Shown: positions 41,348-51,300, counted from the first letter of the stretch. The stretch: 64,000 nucleotides of DNA from Neisseria mucosa (GCA_003028315.1 CP028150.1:868001-932000), one strand, 5' to 3'. Program-made: numbers and translations. Notes: generated by a model from the sequence alone, not told the origin.

Positions 41348-41983
41348 TCATTGTAAATGGGCCACATTGTTAAGCTGCTCAATATGAAAACCGCTTTCAC
41401 TATCGTATTTCACAATACTGATCGAAGTATTCAACAATGACACGGATTTACCCTCATCACGATGATTTTCCCAAGTCGCTCCGCATAGTAAGGATAATAA
41501 AAGCCGCAAGGTATGGCCATGCGATACCACTAAAATATTGGCTCCCGATTGATGTACTTTAACGATATCGTAAAGGGCGGCCATTGCACGTACTGCTAAT
41601 TGTTCAAAAGTTTCGCCACCATTGCTTAATGCTTTATAAGCTGCCGGGTCATTGGTCAGTTGTTTGAATTCGGTTAGCTTTCGCAGGTCAGTGATCTGCA
41701 TACCTTCCCAACTTCCAAAAGATTGCTCATTTAGTCCACAGTGCTGAAAAAGAGGAATAGGACGCTGACCGATAATATGGCCAGCCGTATCAATGGCGCG
41801 TTGTAAAATGCTGGAATAAGCAGCGGTAAATTCTACTTGTTGTAGTGCCGCCCCGGTTTTCTGGGCTCCTACAATCCCTTGTTCGGTCAGTAGTGAATTG
41901 CCTGATCCCTGCAAAAGTCCTTGTTCGTTCCATTGGGTACGGCCATGGCGAATAAAATAAAAAGTGAGTTGTTTTGACATCAT
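41348..41983 (-). CDS. Histidine phosphatase family protein (phosphoglycerate mutase-like)
   Basis: A 211-residue protein. FYFIRHGRTQWNEQG (about residues 8-22) carries the catalytic RHG. ILQRAIDTAG is the second Arg motif, LNEQSFGSWEG has the acid Glu, and VVSHGHTLRLLL (about 152) has the second His. The family covers cofactor-dependent mutases and small-molecule phosphatases, and the substrate cannot be told. AAGGA lies before the start (ATG 41983 or 41980). It sits inside the accessory region but has a housekeeping look. An uptake-sequence stem separates it from the next gene. Confidence 0.88.
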   Translation of the reverse strand: MMSKQLTFYFIRHGRTQWNEQGLLQGSGNSLLTEQGIVGAQKTGAALQQVEFTAAYSSILQRAIDTAGHIIGQRPIPLFQHCGLNEQSFGSWEGMQITDLRKLTEFKQLTNDPAAYKALSNGGETFEQLAVRAMAALYDIVKVHQSGANILVVSHGHTLRLLLSLLCGATWENHRDEGKSVSLLNTSISIVKYDSESGFHIEQLNNVAHLQ

Positions 41984-42030
41984 AGTTCCTTGGAGATCGG
42001 GAAGTATAGGGTATAACTAACTTATGATGC

Positions 42031-42067
42031 AAAGGCCGTCTGAAACGATAATTTCAGACGGCCTTTT
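42031..42067. terminator. Inverted uptake-sequence pair
   Basis: AAAGGCCGTCTGAAAC and TTTCAGACGGCCTTTT form a stem just after the PEP-synthase-like gene (minus strand) and before the phosphatase start. Confidence 0.8.
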
Positions 42068-42070
42068 GTT

Positions 42071-44014
42071 TTAACGTGTGCCGTTTAGATACGGTCGTGC
42101 CTGGAGGATAACAAGCTTACCCTTGTCAAACGCCCATTCGATGTCTTGCTCACCATTGGCAAATAGTTGTTTGATTTGTTGGCCGGTTTGGTCAAGGCGA
42201 CGTATTTGCTCTTGATTCATCACGTTGCCACTGGTTACGGGCACTTCTCGTACTCCACCATTTTTATCCAGTTGCAATGCCGTGGTTTCATTAGAGGAGC
42301 TGAGACGTTGTACAGAATCATTGCGACGGTTATAGACTACCTGTTCGGCTATCCGTTTGCCCTCAACGACACGAATACCCAACCCGCGTTTGGCGGCAAT
42401 GTAGGAGCTGTTTTTCTGAGCAATATCATAGGGATTGATGGTAACCAGTACGCCGGAGAGATCTGCATTGATGCTTTGTTGCACAAAGACACTCATTTTC
42501 ACGCTATCGTGAGGCAATCCGGCAATACGGCGGGCTTCGTATGCACTGTAATTGAAAACAGAAGCCCAAGATTGCTTCACTGCTTCGGACAACGCGTTTT
42601 CATCGGTAACATTTGGCACTGTGGTGTACAGCCCTGCGCCGCTGAAATTGGGCAAGTCTTCGGAATTAGAGGAGCTGCGGACAAACACGCCTTTGCTGTT
42701 TAATTGATTGCGCCATTGCTCAGCCCATCTGTGTTTCCATTCTGACGGGATTTCGGCATCGGTAATTTTTTTCTGCAGTGTGAGTAAAGCAGTGCGGCGC
42801 TTACGGTTGTCTCCATCACTTTGTGTTTCGATGTGTGCCAGTGTTGTCGCGTTAATACCCAGCCTATCCATCATGGCTTGATAGTAGGCAAATGGAATGC
42901 AGAATCCATCAGGAACGTTGCTGTTTGCAATATGGGCGCGGATATGACCGAGGTTGGCAGCCTTACTGCCGCAGTAACGGCTGTCATCACGGCGCAGGTT
43001 TGCCAAAGCCCGAAGGCTGTAATCGGAAATATCAGGTTGGGGCAGGGTAAGGCCGTCTGAAAAGCTTTTGCTGGTAGTGTTCCGGTTGGTTTGGACAATT
43101 CGGTATTGCTTAGCAGTCGCTTCAAATTCGATACGACGGCCAATATATGGGGCTAGGATTTTTTCTGCATCTTTAAGGTAAATATTGGGAATCCCCCAGC
43201 TGCGTGCCAATACATTCACATGCGATAGTGCAGTAGATGGTTTCTCACTGATAATCCCCGCCACAGGTGGCAGCTCTAGGGGAACCTCTTTCAAAATAAT
43301 AATATCGTCGGCGCCGACATTATAAAGATCATTTTCTTTGGCAATAACGCGTAATGTGCCTATCGCTTTACCTTGGTTTAGAGGCAGGTAGGGAAAATTT
43401 TTAATCAAACTTTCTTGGGTAATAAAAGGAACTTTACTTTGCTCGGCAACGGTTTCCTGCCATAAAGAATTGGTTTTATAACGCAACGGAGCGTAGAAAC
43501 TGTCTTTCAGACGGCCTGCCACCAATCTCAACAATTCAGGCGTGATTTTGTCTCCTTCCCAAAACTCATAAACATATTCCTGAGTACTATTCTGCCAACT
43601 GATAGTGCCAAACAGATAACGCCGGTTAGGGCTACGGTATTGTTGATTCAATTCAGTTTTTGACAGCATAGGTTTCAAGATAGTAGCCAGGTAGCGCTCA
43701 TGCAGCCGAAATTTGGGAGTATTGATGTAGTCGGTACGGTTATCGTCTTCACGATCGATGAGGAAAAGGATATGAGGAATTTCATATTCACTACCTTGAT
43801 CATAGATACGCGAAAGTAAGTCAAAATCGGCTTGGCTTTTGATTGCAGATAACGCAGGAACTTGTGTTTTAACTGGAGTGACTGCAGTTTGACGCTTTTC
43901 AGACTCGTAATAAGAAGGCTTACGCGCCGTTGGTACAGCCGTATCGACTGTCTCAGCCTCAGGACGGCACGCTGAAAGTAAAAACAATATTGGGAGGTAA
44001 AAAGCAGGTTTCAT
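42071..44014 (-). CDS. Lipoprotein with phosphohistidine and PPDK/PEP-synthase ATP-binding domains
   Basis: A 647-residue protein with a lipoprotein signal (LPILFLLSAC, Cys16). An N-terminal region without recognised domain (about 40-220) is followed by a phosphohistidine domain: GIISEKPSTALSHVNVLARS with His at about 266. The C-terminal half is the ATP-grasp part of pyruvate phosphate dikinase: LRRDDSRYCGSKAANLGHI (about 340), KGVFVRSSSNSEDLPNFSGA, SGVLVTINPYD and DIEWAFDKGKLVILQARPY. The histidine domain precedes the ATP-binding domain, the order of plant glucan, water dikinases and the reverse of PEP synthase. The lipobox would place it outside the cytosol, where ATP is scarce. The substrate is unknown. 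Confidence 0.8.
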   Translation of the reverse strand: MKPAFYLPILFLLSACRPEAETVDTAVPTARKPSYYESEKRQTAVTPVKTQVPALSAIKSQADFDLLSRIYDQGSEYEIPHILFLIDREDDNRTDYINTPKFRLHERYLATILKPMLSKTELNQQYRSPNRRYLFGTISWQNSTQEYVYEFWEGDKITPELLRLVAGRLKDSFYAPLRYKTNSLWQETVAEQSKVPFITQESLIKNFPYLPLNQGKAIGTLRVIAKENDLYNVGADDIIILKEVPLELPPVAGIISEKPSTALSHVNVLARSWGIPNIYLKDAEKILAPYIGRRIEFEATAKQYRIVQTNRNTTSKSFSDGLTLPQPDISDYSLRALANLRRDDSRYCGSKAANLGHIRAHIANSNVPDGFCIPFAYYQAMMDRLGINATTLAHIETQSDGDNRKRRTALLTLQKKITDAEIPSEWKHRWAEQWRNQLNSKGVFVRSSSNSEDLPNFSGAGLYTTVPNVTDENALSEAVKQSWASVFNYSAYEARRIAGLPHDSVKMSVFVQQSINADLSGVLVTINPYDIAQKNSSYIAAKRGLGIRVVEGKRIAEQVVYNRRNDSVQRLSSSNETTALQLDKNGGVREVPVTSGNVMNQEQIRRLDQTGQQIKQLFANGEQDIEWAFDKGKLVILQARPYLNGTR

Positions 44015-44357
44015 GATGTTGTTGGTTATCTAAATCAGATGAAAAGAAATATACCTATTGTAAAAATCTAAATCAAACTGTTTGTTGCCTGGATAAATCA
44101 GTTTTATCAAAGGCCGTTTGAAACGTGATTTCAGACGGCCTATCTAAATGGTGTTTTTAAGATAAATTTGGCAATTCTGTTTTGCAGTAACTGTATTACT
44201 GCTTTACTGAATAGTGGAGGAATAGGGCAGGGGGAAATGTCTCTTTATCCCTTATTTCAACCGTTCAGACGGCCTTTTCCCCATTCATCCCATTCGCTTT
44301 ACCATCGGCATTATCCCCGTTACTATACAGGGCTCATCGTCAGTCGGATATTACCTT
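44015..44357. other. Intergenic region upstream of vgrG4
   Basis: About 340 bases holding an uptake-sequence stem and the 90 bases before vgrG4, which match the region upstream of vgrG1. An open frame from 44168 runs into vgrG4 but has no family similarity before the vgrG part. No separate gene is seen. Confidence 0.6.
44110..44143. terminator. Inverted uptake-sequence pair upstream of vgrG4
   Basis: AAGGCCGTTTGAAACG and TTTCAGACGGCCT form a stem with one changed base. A further uptake sequence (TTCAGACGGCCTTTTCC) follows at about 44264. Confidence 0.7.
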
Positions 44358-46884
44358 ATGACCGCCCGCCAATCCTACCATCTTACCTTCGCCCGTTTTC
44401 CCCCTCACTTTCAGTCCGCTCCTTCAGCGCATCAGAAGCGGTCAATACCGCCTACCGGGTCGAAATCACCGCTACCTCTACTGATTCCTCCCTGCCGCTG
44501 TCTTCCTATCTCAACCAGCGCGCAGCCTTTGAGATTCGTCCGCAGGAAGGCTTACTGTCGGAAGTGGCTGGGGTATTCGGGTCTGCTTCAGACGATCCGC
44601 CGGCAAAGCAATGGCAGGGCATTATCACCTCATGCGAGAAGTTGTCCGTCTCTAAGGATGAAACCGTTTACCGCTTTGTTTTAGAGCCGCGCTTCGCGGC
44701 AATGAAACATTTCCAAACCTCCCGACTGTTCCAACACCAAACCGTCCCCGACATCGTTGCCGCCGTCTTCAAACACCACGGCTTCTCCGGTGTCGACTAC
44801 CGTTTCCAAAAGAGCCGCAGTTACACCGTCCGCGAGTATGTAACCCAGTATCTCGAAAGCAACTTTGCCTTTATCAACCGTCTGTGTGAAGAAGAAGGCA
44901 TCTGGTATGCCTTCGAACAGCATGAACAACATGGCGACGTAGTCGTCTTCGGCGACAGTCCCGAGCACTATTTGCGCAGCCAAGGCTTACCCGTTTCCTA
45001 CCGTCCCCATGCCGGATTGGAGAGTGTCGGTACCGAAGCACTCTTTAACTTAAGCATCCGCCACAACCCCATTGTCGAAGGCATACGCACGGCCGACTAC
45101 AACTACCGCAGTGCCGATACCGACCTCTTTGCCGAAACCGACAACAAACAGTCGGAAGAATCAGCCGACAATACCGTTTTATTGGGCAAACAGCAGCATT
45201 GGGGCCTTCATCCCAAAACCCCCGACGAAGCCCAAGTTCAGACGACCCTGTTGAACGAAGCCAACCTCTGCCGTCAAACCGTCGCAGCCGGTAGCGGCAA
45301 CGTCGTCTCCATGACGCCGATGAAGGTGTTCCAAACCGATGTCTCCTTCCCCGAAGCACCCGACGGCTGGCTGGTACTTTCCATGGAACACAGCGGCAGC
45401 AGAGATACCGCCTACAGCCATACCTTTACCGCTATACCCGCCCAACTCGCCTACCGTCCCGAACGCACCACCCCGCGTCCGCATATCGACGGTACCTTAC
45501 CGGCACGGGTAACTGCGGCGGAAAACTGCACCTATGCCTACATCGACGACATGGGACGCTACCGCGTCAAACTGCCGTTTGATTTGGACGAATGGAGCCC
45601 CGGCGGGGAAAGCCGTCCCGTCCGACTGGCCAAACCCTATGCCGGTCCCGAATACGGCATCCACTTCCCCTTACACGAAGGCACCGAAGTCATGCTGTCC
45701 TTCGTCCAAGGCAACCCCGACCGCCCGTATATCTCCAGCGTCATGCACGACAGTGCACATCCCGACCACATCCCTGCCGATTGGAATACAAGAAACGTCA
45801 TCCGTACCTGGGCGAACAACAAACTCAGGATGGAAGACCAAAAAGGTCAGGAGCACATCAAACTTGCTACCGACTACCAAAAATCCCAACTCAACCTCGG
45901 CCACATCGTCGACAGCGGTAGGGAAAACGCGGAGAGAACGGCGAAGGCTTCGAACTCAGAACCGACGGTTGGGGTGCAGTACGGGCGGGGAAAGGCATAC
46001 TCGTCAGCGCACAAAACCAGGATGCCAACGGCAAAGTGCTGGATATGGACGATGCCATTTCCCAACTCGAACAAGCACTCTCCCTGGCCAAAAGCCTGAA
46101 CAAAGCCGCCCAAACGGCCAACAACCACAATACCGATGAAGAAACTCAAAGAGGCCGTCTGAAAGACGCCCTCAAAGAGCTGAAAGAGGCCGGTTTGATC
46201 CAAACCGCCCCGGCCGGTATCGCCACCGCAACAGAGCAAAGCCAACTGCACACCGCCAATGAAAACATCCACCTCGTCAGCGGCAACCATACCGACATTA
46301 CCGCCGGCCAAAGCCTGACCGCCCATGCGGCAGAGAGCCTTAACCTGTTTGCGCAAAGCAGCGGCATCAAGATGCAGGCGAATCAGGGCAAAGTGGAAGT
46401 ACAGGCACAGAATGACGAGTTGCAGCTGAATGCTTTGAAGGATGCAACGTTAACCAGCAGTGCAGGGAAGATCACTATTGCGGCGAAGGAAGAGATACTG
46501 ATTACCTGCAAAGGGGCGTATATCAAGTTGAGCAACGGGGAAGTAGAGATCGGAAGTCCGAAGGTGGTGCGGGTGAGGGCACCGTTGGTGGTGAATGGGG
46601 TCAATCAGATTAATCATTTTATACCGAATATGAATCAAAAAGCCTCAACCTGGCTGGCATTTCAGTATCTGGATGGTAACAAACAGCCTATACCATTTGT
46701 GAAATACAAGGCTTATTTTGAAACAGGGGAAATAATAAAAGGTACGACCGATAAAAATGGTTTTTATGAAATAAGTAATCCACCATCAGATATCGTAAAA
46801 CTCGTTATGGATGAAGACCCGCTTAAACCGAAGCAAGAAAAACTTCAGGACTTTTTGGTACAAGTTAAAGGAGAATTGAAGTGA
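44358..46884 (+). pseudogene. vgrG: VgrG/TssI with transthyretin-like tail (vgrG4), two frameshifts
   Basis: ATG 44358 starts MTARQSYHLTFARF, but one base is missing in the TTTTCCCCC stretch (about 44396-44404) compared with the other copies. A second base is missing at about 45913-45925 (GACAGCGGTAGGGAAAAC). The middle frame covers gp27 and OB-fold parts; the last frame (from about 45930; ATG 46036) covers DUF2345 and the tail. After VVNGVNQINHF the tail resembles that of vgrG3: PFVKYKAYFETGEIIKG, TTDKNGFYEIS, VKLVMDEDP. The DUS inside it reads GGCCGTCTGAA, against GGTCGTCTGAA in the other copies. The GTG start of the Ntox15 effector overlaps its stop. Sequencing error is an alternative for either lesion. 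Confidence 0.85.
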
Positions 46885-48323
46885 GTAATCAATCATGGTG
46901 GAATAAAGTTAACACTTTTTATAAGGAAGCTTATAATCACTTTGCGACTGCTGTATCACAGGGTACCAAATGGATTAGAGAAGTTACTGCAGATTCAATT
47001 GATTGGATATGGGGAACACTCCAAGGCGGTTGGAATCAAAATATGCGAGCTGATCAAATTGTTGCTGATGCTATGCTTAGTTTTGTACCAATTTTGGGTG
47101 TAGTAATAGACATACGGGATTTATTAGCCTGCATTTATTCATTAAATCAGCAAAGTAAAAATAGCGAAGAACAAACTTATAAATGGATGGAATTGGCATT
47201 AACTCTTATTGGTTGTGTTCCAGTAGGAGGAGATTTAGCCAAGCCAGTCATGAAGATTGTTCTCAAACAAATTCGTCGTTTTGGACTGAATAATCTCCCA
47301 CAGGCTGTCAAATCAAGCATCGAACCTATCAGGCAACTGCTAAATAATGAAAAGTTTGTGAAAGTTGTTGGGCGGAAAAATATTGATGATGTTTATAAAA
47401 AAACTGCAGATTTTTGTCGTCGGCAAGCAGCTGGATTAAAACTTGATCCGATCTTGAAAAAATGGCGGGAACTAAATAAAGACTTAGCAGATGTCCTGAA
47501 TTCATATAGTCATTTAATGCCGGAGGATATTAAGAAAAAATTAGTAGGGCTATTGAATAGTTCACAAAACTGGCTAGATATTGCACCGAGGCATTTAGTC
47601 CCAGCCTTTGCAGATACCGGAAGAGTTTTAAACCACGTTGCAGATAGTTTACATAGCCCTTCCAAAATGCAGGTTGCAAAAGTCAACCAAAAAACGCCCG
47701 TGCAACTTGGAAAAAATAAGCCGCTAACAGTGGTAAGAAAGGCGGATAAACGTAAAATCGGCTGTTTCAAACCTGGCAAGAAAAAAATCGAACGGGCAAA
47801 ACGTAAAAGTGATCAGGAATATCAGAAATTCGAGAAGGAGTATTACCGTCAATTAAAAGACCAGGAAAAAGGTTTAAATGGCCTAACGATTGATGAATAT
47901 CTGACAGGAAGGGAAGCTTATAAAAATAATGGACGTGGAGCGGGAGTGTCTCAAGCAAAAACAAGAAGTGGATATCAGAATGAGATATCGAAGTCCCTCA
48001 ACCGATCATATCAAAAACAGGGTAAGTCCCCAAAAGAAGCCGACACACTTGCCAATGAAAGAACTAAAGCAATTATGAAAGAGCTGGATGCACTGCATAA
48101 TCCTGATATGATTGTCGGAGGTAAAGATGACACTGGTCGTTTAGGCCGTGGTGATGTCAATCGTTCTATTGGCGGAAACTGGAATCAAAAAGCTCCGGAT
48201 AGCAGGGAGGCGGGAGACTACAGAACCCGCTTGAAGCAGCTTGATGATTACGCCAATGAAATGAAAACAAAGTATGGTGGAGATGCCAATATGAATGCAG
48301 AATTTAACCGTTGTCCGACATAG
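46881..48323 (+). CDS. T6SS effector with Ntox15 (Tde1-like) DNase domain
   Basis: 480 residues from GTG 46881, overlapping the vgrG4 stop by 4 bases, with AAAGGAG upstream. The N-terminal 200 residues hold hydrophobic helices (MLSFVPILGVVIDIRDLLAC, about 65-84; LALTLIGCVPVGGDLAKPV, about 105), similar in layout to the PoNe-like effector. CFKPGKKK (about 295) marks the junction. The toxin (about 310-435) has YYRQLKDQEKGLNGLTIDEY and ALHNPDMIVGG, with the HxxD pair His406 and Asp409 of Ntox15, and GDVNRSIGGNW. Ntox15 includes the Agrobacterium Tde DNases. The next gene is a Tdi1-type immunity protein. Confidence 0.9.
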   Translation: MSNQSWWNKVNTFYKEAYNHFATAVSQGTKWIREVTADSIDWIWGTLQGGWNQNMRADQIVADAMLSFVPILGVVIDIRDLLACIYSLNQQSKNSEEQTYKWMELALTLIGCVPVGGDLAKPVMKIVLKQIRRFGLNNLPQAVKSSIEPIRQLLNNEKFVKVVGRKNIDDVYKKTADFCRRQAAGLKLDPILKKWRELNKDLADVLNSYSHLMPEDIKKKLVGLLNSSQNWLDIAPRHLVPAFADTGRVLNHVADSLHSPSKMQVAKVNQKTPVQLGKNKPLTVVRKADKRKIGCFKPGKKKIERAKRKSDQEYQKFEKEYYRQLKDQEKGLNGLTIDEYLTGREAYKNNGRGAGVSQAKTRSGYQNEISKSLNRSYQKQGKSPKEADTLANERTKAIMKELDALHNPDMIVGGKDDTGRLGRGDVNRSIGGNWNQKAPDSREAGDYRTRLKQLDDYANEMKTKYGGDANMNAEFNRCPT

Positions 48324-48336
48324 AAGGAGTAAACAT

Positions 48337-49014
48337 ATGAATCGATTCAAACAAACTGAAGGATCAGAATATTTTTTTGAAAAATTTGGAATGCCATTTG
48401 CTTCCATGCCGGTTTCAGCTGAAACCTTGGCCAAATATCGCGGTAAATTACCTGACCGTTTACTGGAATATTGGCAGGAATTTGGTTTCTGCGGATTTAA
48501 GGACGGAATATTTTGGCTGACCAATCCGGAAGACTACGAGGACATTCTGACAGAATGGTTACCGGAAGATGAGTTGAAAAAGAAAAAACATTATGTGATT
48601 GCCCGTTCAGGATTTGGGGATCTGTTTGTGTGGAATAGCGAATTGGGGGATGAATATAAGATTATTGGGTTGTGGGGATGGATATTTAAAAGTGATCCTG
48701 ATTTCAGCGATTGGATTCGGGACGGAAGAGCTGATGAGGTTATTGATATTTTTATAAGCATAAATAAATACGAAGAGTTGGATACGCAAGACAATGATGG
48801 TAATCCGCTCTTTCAACGCTGTGTCGAATTATGGGGTCCGCTGGCAGAAAATGAGATGTTCACCTTTGCGCCGTATCCTTTTATCAGCGACAGTATGACG
48901 CTGGATGCAATTCGTAAGGCAGATTTATTCATTAATTTTGACATTGTACGGCAAATGAAAGAACCGGAGATTTTAACAACAAGGGATTTGTTGAGAAAGG
49001 GCTGGGGGATATAA
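48337..49014 (+). CDS. GAD-like/DUF1851 immunity protein (Tdi1-like)
   Basis: 225 residues from ATG 48337 (AAGGAG at 48323-48328). The GAD-related N-terminal part has LAKYRGKLPDRLLEYWQEFG and FCGFKDGIFWLTNPEDYEDI. The DUF1851 part has HYVIARSGFGDLFVW, IIGLWGWIFKSDPDFSDWI and GPLAENEMFTFAPYPFI. This pair of domains is that of Tdi1, the immunity partner of the Ntox15 DNase Tde1, so toxin and immunity calls support each other. Its last 45 bases or so also occur at 39441-39485. Confidence 0.9.
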   Translation: MNRFKQTEGSEYFFEKFGMPFASMPVSAETLAKYRGKLPDRLLEYWQEFGFCGFKDGIFWLTNPEDYEDILTEWLPEDELKKKKHYVIARSGFGDLFVWNSELGDEYKIIGLWGWIFKSDPDFSDWIRDGRADEVIDIFISINKYEELDTQDNDGNPLFQRCVELWGPLAENEMFTFAPYPFISDSMTLDAIRKADLFINFDIVRQMKEPEILTTRDLLRKGWGI

Positions 49015-49141
49015 ACAAAAAGGCCGTCTGAAAAATTTCAGATGGCCTTTTACTTTTGAATTTTGTAAGTGATTGTAGAATTAAGAGAAACTGGAATTAT
49101 CAAGCTCAAATGTTATTTTATGAATTTAACATAATATACAT
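48961..49141 (+). repeat. Direct repeat B (partner of repeat A), with an uptake-sequence stem
   Basis: It matches 39441-39515 plus 40766-40872. It includes the end of the Tdi1-like gene, a GGCCGTCTGAA stem (about 49020-49050; one arm reads TTTCAGATGGCC) that probably terminates the gene, and an A/T-rich tail. Confidence 0.85.
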
Positions 49142-49157
49142 TATGCGAATAAATATA

Positions 49158-49844
49158 TTATGCTTTATTTTGCAAATGTCCATCCTGCATGGTCATTACT
49201 CTTTCAAACCGTACAGCAAGCTCATCATCATGAGTAACAACAATCAGACTTGTATTTAATTCTGTTTTCAGATCCATCATCATGTCCAAAATGTTTTGGG
49301 CATTTTTCCTATCTAAATTACCTGTCGGTTCATCAGCCAGAAGGCATTTGGGGCGTGTAACTAAGGCTCTTGCGATAGCAGCGCGCTGTCTTTCACCTCC
49401 TGACAGTTCGCTTGGACGATGTAATATCCTTTGTTTCAATCCAACTTTTTCGAGCATATCGGCAGCTTGTGTTTCTGCTTCCGCTTTGTTTTTTTTGCCG
49501 ATTAAAAGCGGCATCATTACGTTTTCAAGTGCAGAAAATTCAGGCAGCAAATGATGGAACTGGTAAACAAAACCCAGATAATTATTGCGCAATTCTCCCA
49601 GTTGTCTCTGAGACATATCGCTTATGTCTTGATTCATCAGGGTAATTTTCCCCTCTGATGGTTTGTCCAAACCGCCTAAAATATGTAAAAGGGTTGATTT
49701 ACCGCTACCTGACGAACCGATAATACTGATACCTTCTCCTTCTTTTACTTCAAGATTCAGGTTTCTCAATACTTGTACGTTTAATGAACCGTCCCGGTAA
49801 CTTTTTCCGATATTTGTGCATTTCAATACTATATTGTTATTCAT
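49158..49844 (-). CDS. lolD: Lipoprotein-releasing ABC transporter ATPase LolD
   Basis: 228 residues from ATG 49844, which overlaps the lolC stop by 8 bases; the longer frame from 49904 is not needed. Walker A GSSGSGKSTLLH, the Q-loop in YQFHHLLPEFSALENV, signature LSGGERQRAAIARAL, Walker B CLLADEPTG and THDDELAV are all present. It powers transfer of outer-membrane lipoproteins from the inner membrane to LolA. Confidence 0.96.
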   Translation of the reverse strand: MNNNIVLKCTNIGKSYRDGSLNVQVLRNLNLEVKEGEGISIIGSSGSGKSTLLHILGGLDKPSEGKITLMNQDISDMSQRQLGELRNNYLGFVYQFHHLLPEFSALENVMMPLLIGKKNKAEAETQAADMLEKVGLKQRILHRPSELSGGERQRAAIARALVTRPKCLLADEPTGNLDRKNAQNILDMMMDLKTELNTSLIVVTHDDELAVRFERVMTMQDGHLQNKA

Positions 49845-51087
49845 ATCGTAAGGCCTCCGCCGGTTGTGTTTTGGCTGCACGCCAACTTGGATAAAGTGTG
49901 GCAAGGAATGCCAATCCTAAAGAAATACAGGAAATAACCGCCACATCCCGCATGTTTACGTCGCTGGGCAAATAGTCGATAAAATAGATTTGCGAGTTGA
50001 TAAGGTGAACACCGAAAATTTTTTCAAAGAATGCAACGATTTTGCCGACATTCCAACCGAGTAATACGCCGCATACCACGCCGATAAGCGTTCCAAAAAA
50101 GCCTGCAAAAGCCCCTTGTACCATGAAAATTTTCATAACTCCTGATGGCGCAAGACCCAATGTGCGCAAAATGGCAATATCGGCTTGTTTCTCCGTTACC
50201 GCCATCACTAAGGACGATACCAAATTGAAGGCTGCAACGGCGATAATCAACGTCAGGATGATGAACATCATGCGTTTTTCCAACTCTACTGCTTCAAAGT
50301 AGCTGCGGTTATTGAACGTCCAGTCTCTGACCCAAATTGAATCTTTTTTGGAAGGCGGGATTAAATTTGCAGTAAACGAGGGAGCATTTTGCGGGTCAGC
50401 CAGTTTCAGGCGCAACCCGCCGAAATTTTCACCCAATCTATACAATACTTGGGCATCTTGGATATGCGTCATCGCCAGGGAATTGTCTACTTCATATACG
50501 CCTGTTTTGACTAAGCCTACGACGTTGAACTGTTTCAGACGAGGTACGACGCCTGCGGGGGTAACATTGCCTTCAGGGGTGATAACGGTAACTTTTCCTC
50601 CGACTTCCGCGCCTAAAGCTTGAGCCAGGCCTTCTCCTAAAATAATATCGAAGTTACCGGGTTTCAGACTGTCGAAACTGCCCGCAGGCATATCTTTTCC
50701 ATAATCTACAACATTCTTTTCTTCGGATGGTAAGATACCGCGGATTTGAACCCCTCTGACTTCCCCCGCATTGGCAAGCAAGGCTTGATCGGATATGTAA
50801 GGCGCGCTTGCCAATACTTCTTTTTTATCTTTGACGATTTCACGAAGATTTTGCCACCCTAACCCATTGCCATTATCGTAATAACCGATTTCAGCATGAG
50901 GGGCGACATTCAGTAACTGCCCTCTGATTTCCTTTTGAAAACCGTTCATTACAGACAGTACGGTAATCAGCGCGGTAACGCCTAATGCAATACCGATAAT
51001 TGAAATCATGGTGATAAACGACATGAATCCATTGCGTTTTTTCGCCCTGAGATAGCGAAGTCCGATCCATGTTTCCAAAGAAACCAT
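49837..51087 (-). CDS. lolC: Lipoprotein-releasing ABC transporter permease LolC/E
   Basis: A 416-residue permease. It begins LETWIGLRYLRAKKRNGFMS, the cytosolic start of LolC/LolE. The first membrane helix is ISIIGIALGVTALITVLSVM (about 29-48). A large periplasmic domain (about 50-260) and three C-terminal helices (about 270-395) follow, with AVAAFNLVSSLVMAV typical. Only one permease gene lies beside lolD here, so the complex could be LolC/E with a second gene elsewhere or a homodimeric LolF type. The two genes are translationally coupled. Confidence 0.93.
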   Translation of the reverse strand: MVSLETWIGLRYLRAKKRNGFMSFITMISIIGIALGVTALITVLSVMNGFQKEIRGQLLNVAPHAEIGYYDNGNGLGWQNLREIVKDKKEVLASAPYISDQALLANAGEVRGVQIRGILPSEEKNVVDYGKDMPAGSFDSLKPGNFDIILGEGLAQALGAEVGGKVTVITPEGNVTPAGVVPRLKQFNVVGLVKTGVYEVDNSLAMTHIQDAQVLYRLGENFGGLRLKLADPQNAPSFTANLIPPSKKDSIWVRDWTFNNRSYFEAVELEKRMMFIILTLIIAVAAFNLVSSLVMAVTEKQADIAILRTLGLAPSGVMKIFMVQGAFAGFFGTLIGVVCGVLLGWNVGKIVAFFEKIFGVHLINSQIYFIDYLPSDVNMRDVAVISCISLGLAFLATLYPSWRAAKTQPAEALRYE

Positions 51088-51300
51088 CCGAATGCTCCAG
51101 TGTATGTTGAAAATCGGATATTGTACCGTAAAATACCGCCCTAGTCCGAGTCATTCCGATAAGCCGACATCCGTATGTAAATGCCGACGGTCAAACTGCC
51201 AAATACCGTAAATTTCGCTCTGAGGCTTGCATAATCCGTCATATGGCCTTATTCTGAGCAAACGGTACACACTACCGATATTAAAAAAGGAAACAACCTC

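Noticed and set aside
44168..44357. A separate gene or an N-terminal extension of vgrG4 from 44168.
   Set aside because: The extra residues have no similarity to other VgrG proteins. The frame exists only because of the frameshift after ATG 44358.
6785..49160. The accessory region as a tRNA-Glu-integrated island.
   Set aside because: No integrase gene and no copy of the tRNA 3' end near 49000 were found. Closeness to the tRNA alone is not enough.
49845..49904. Longer LolD start at 49904.
   Set aside because: It lies within lolC, adds residues unlike LolD, and ATG 49844 gives the usual N-terminus.
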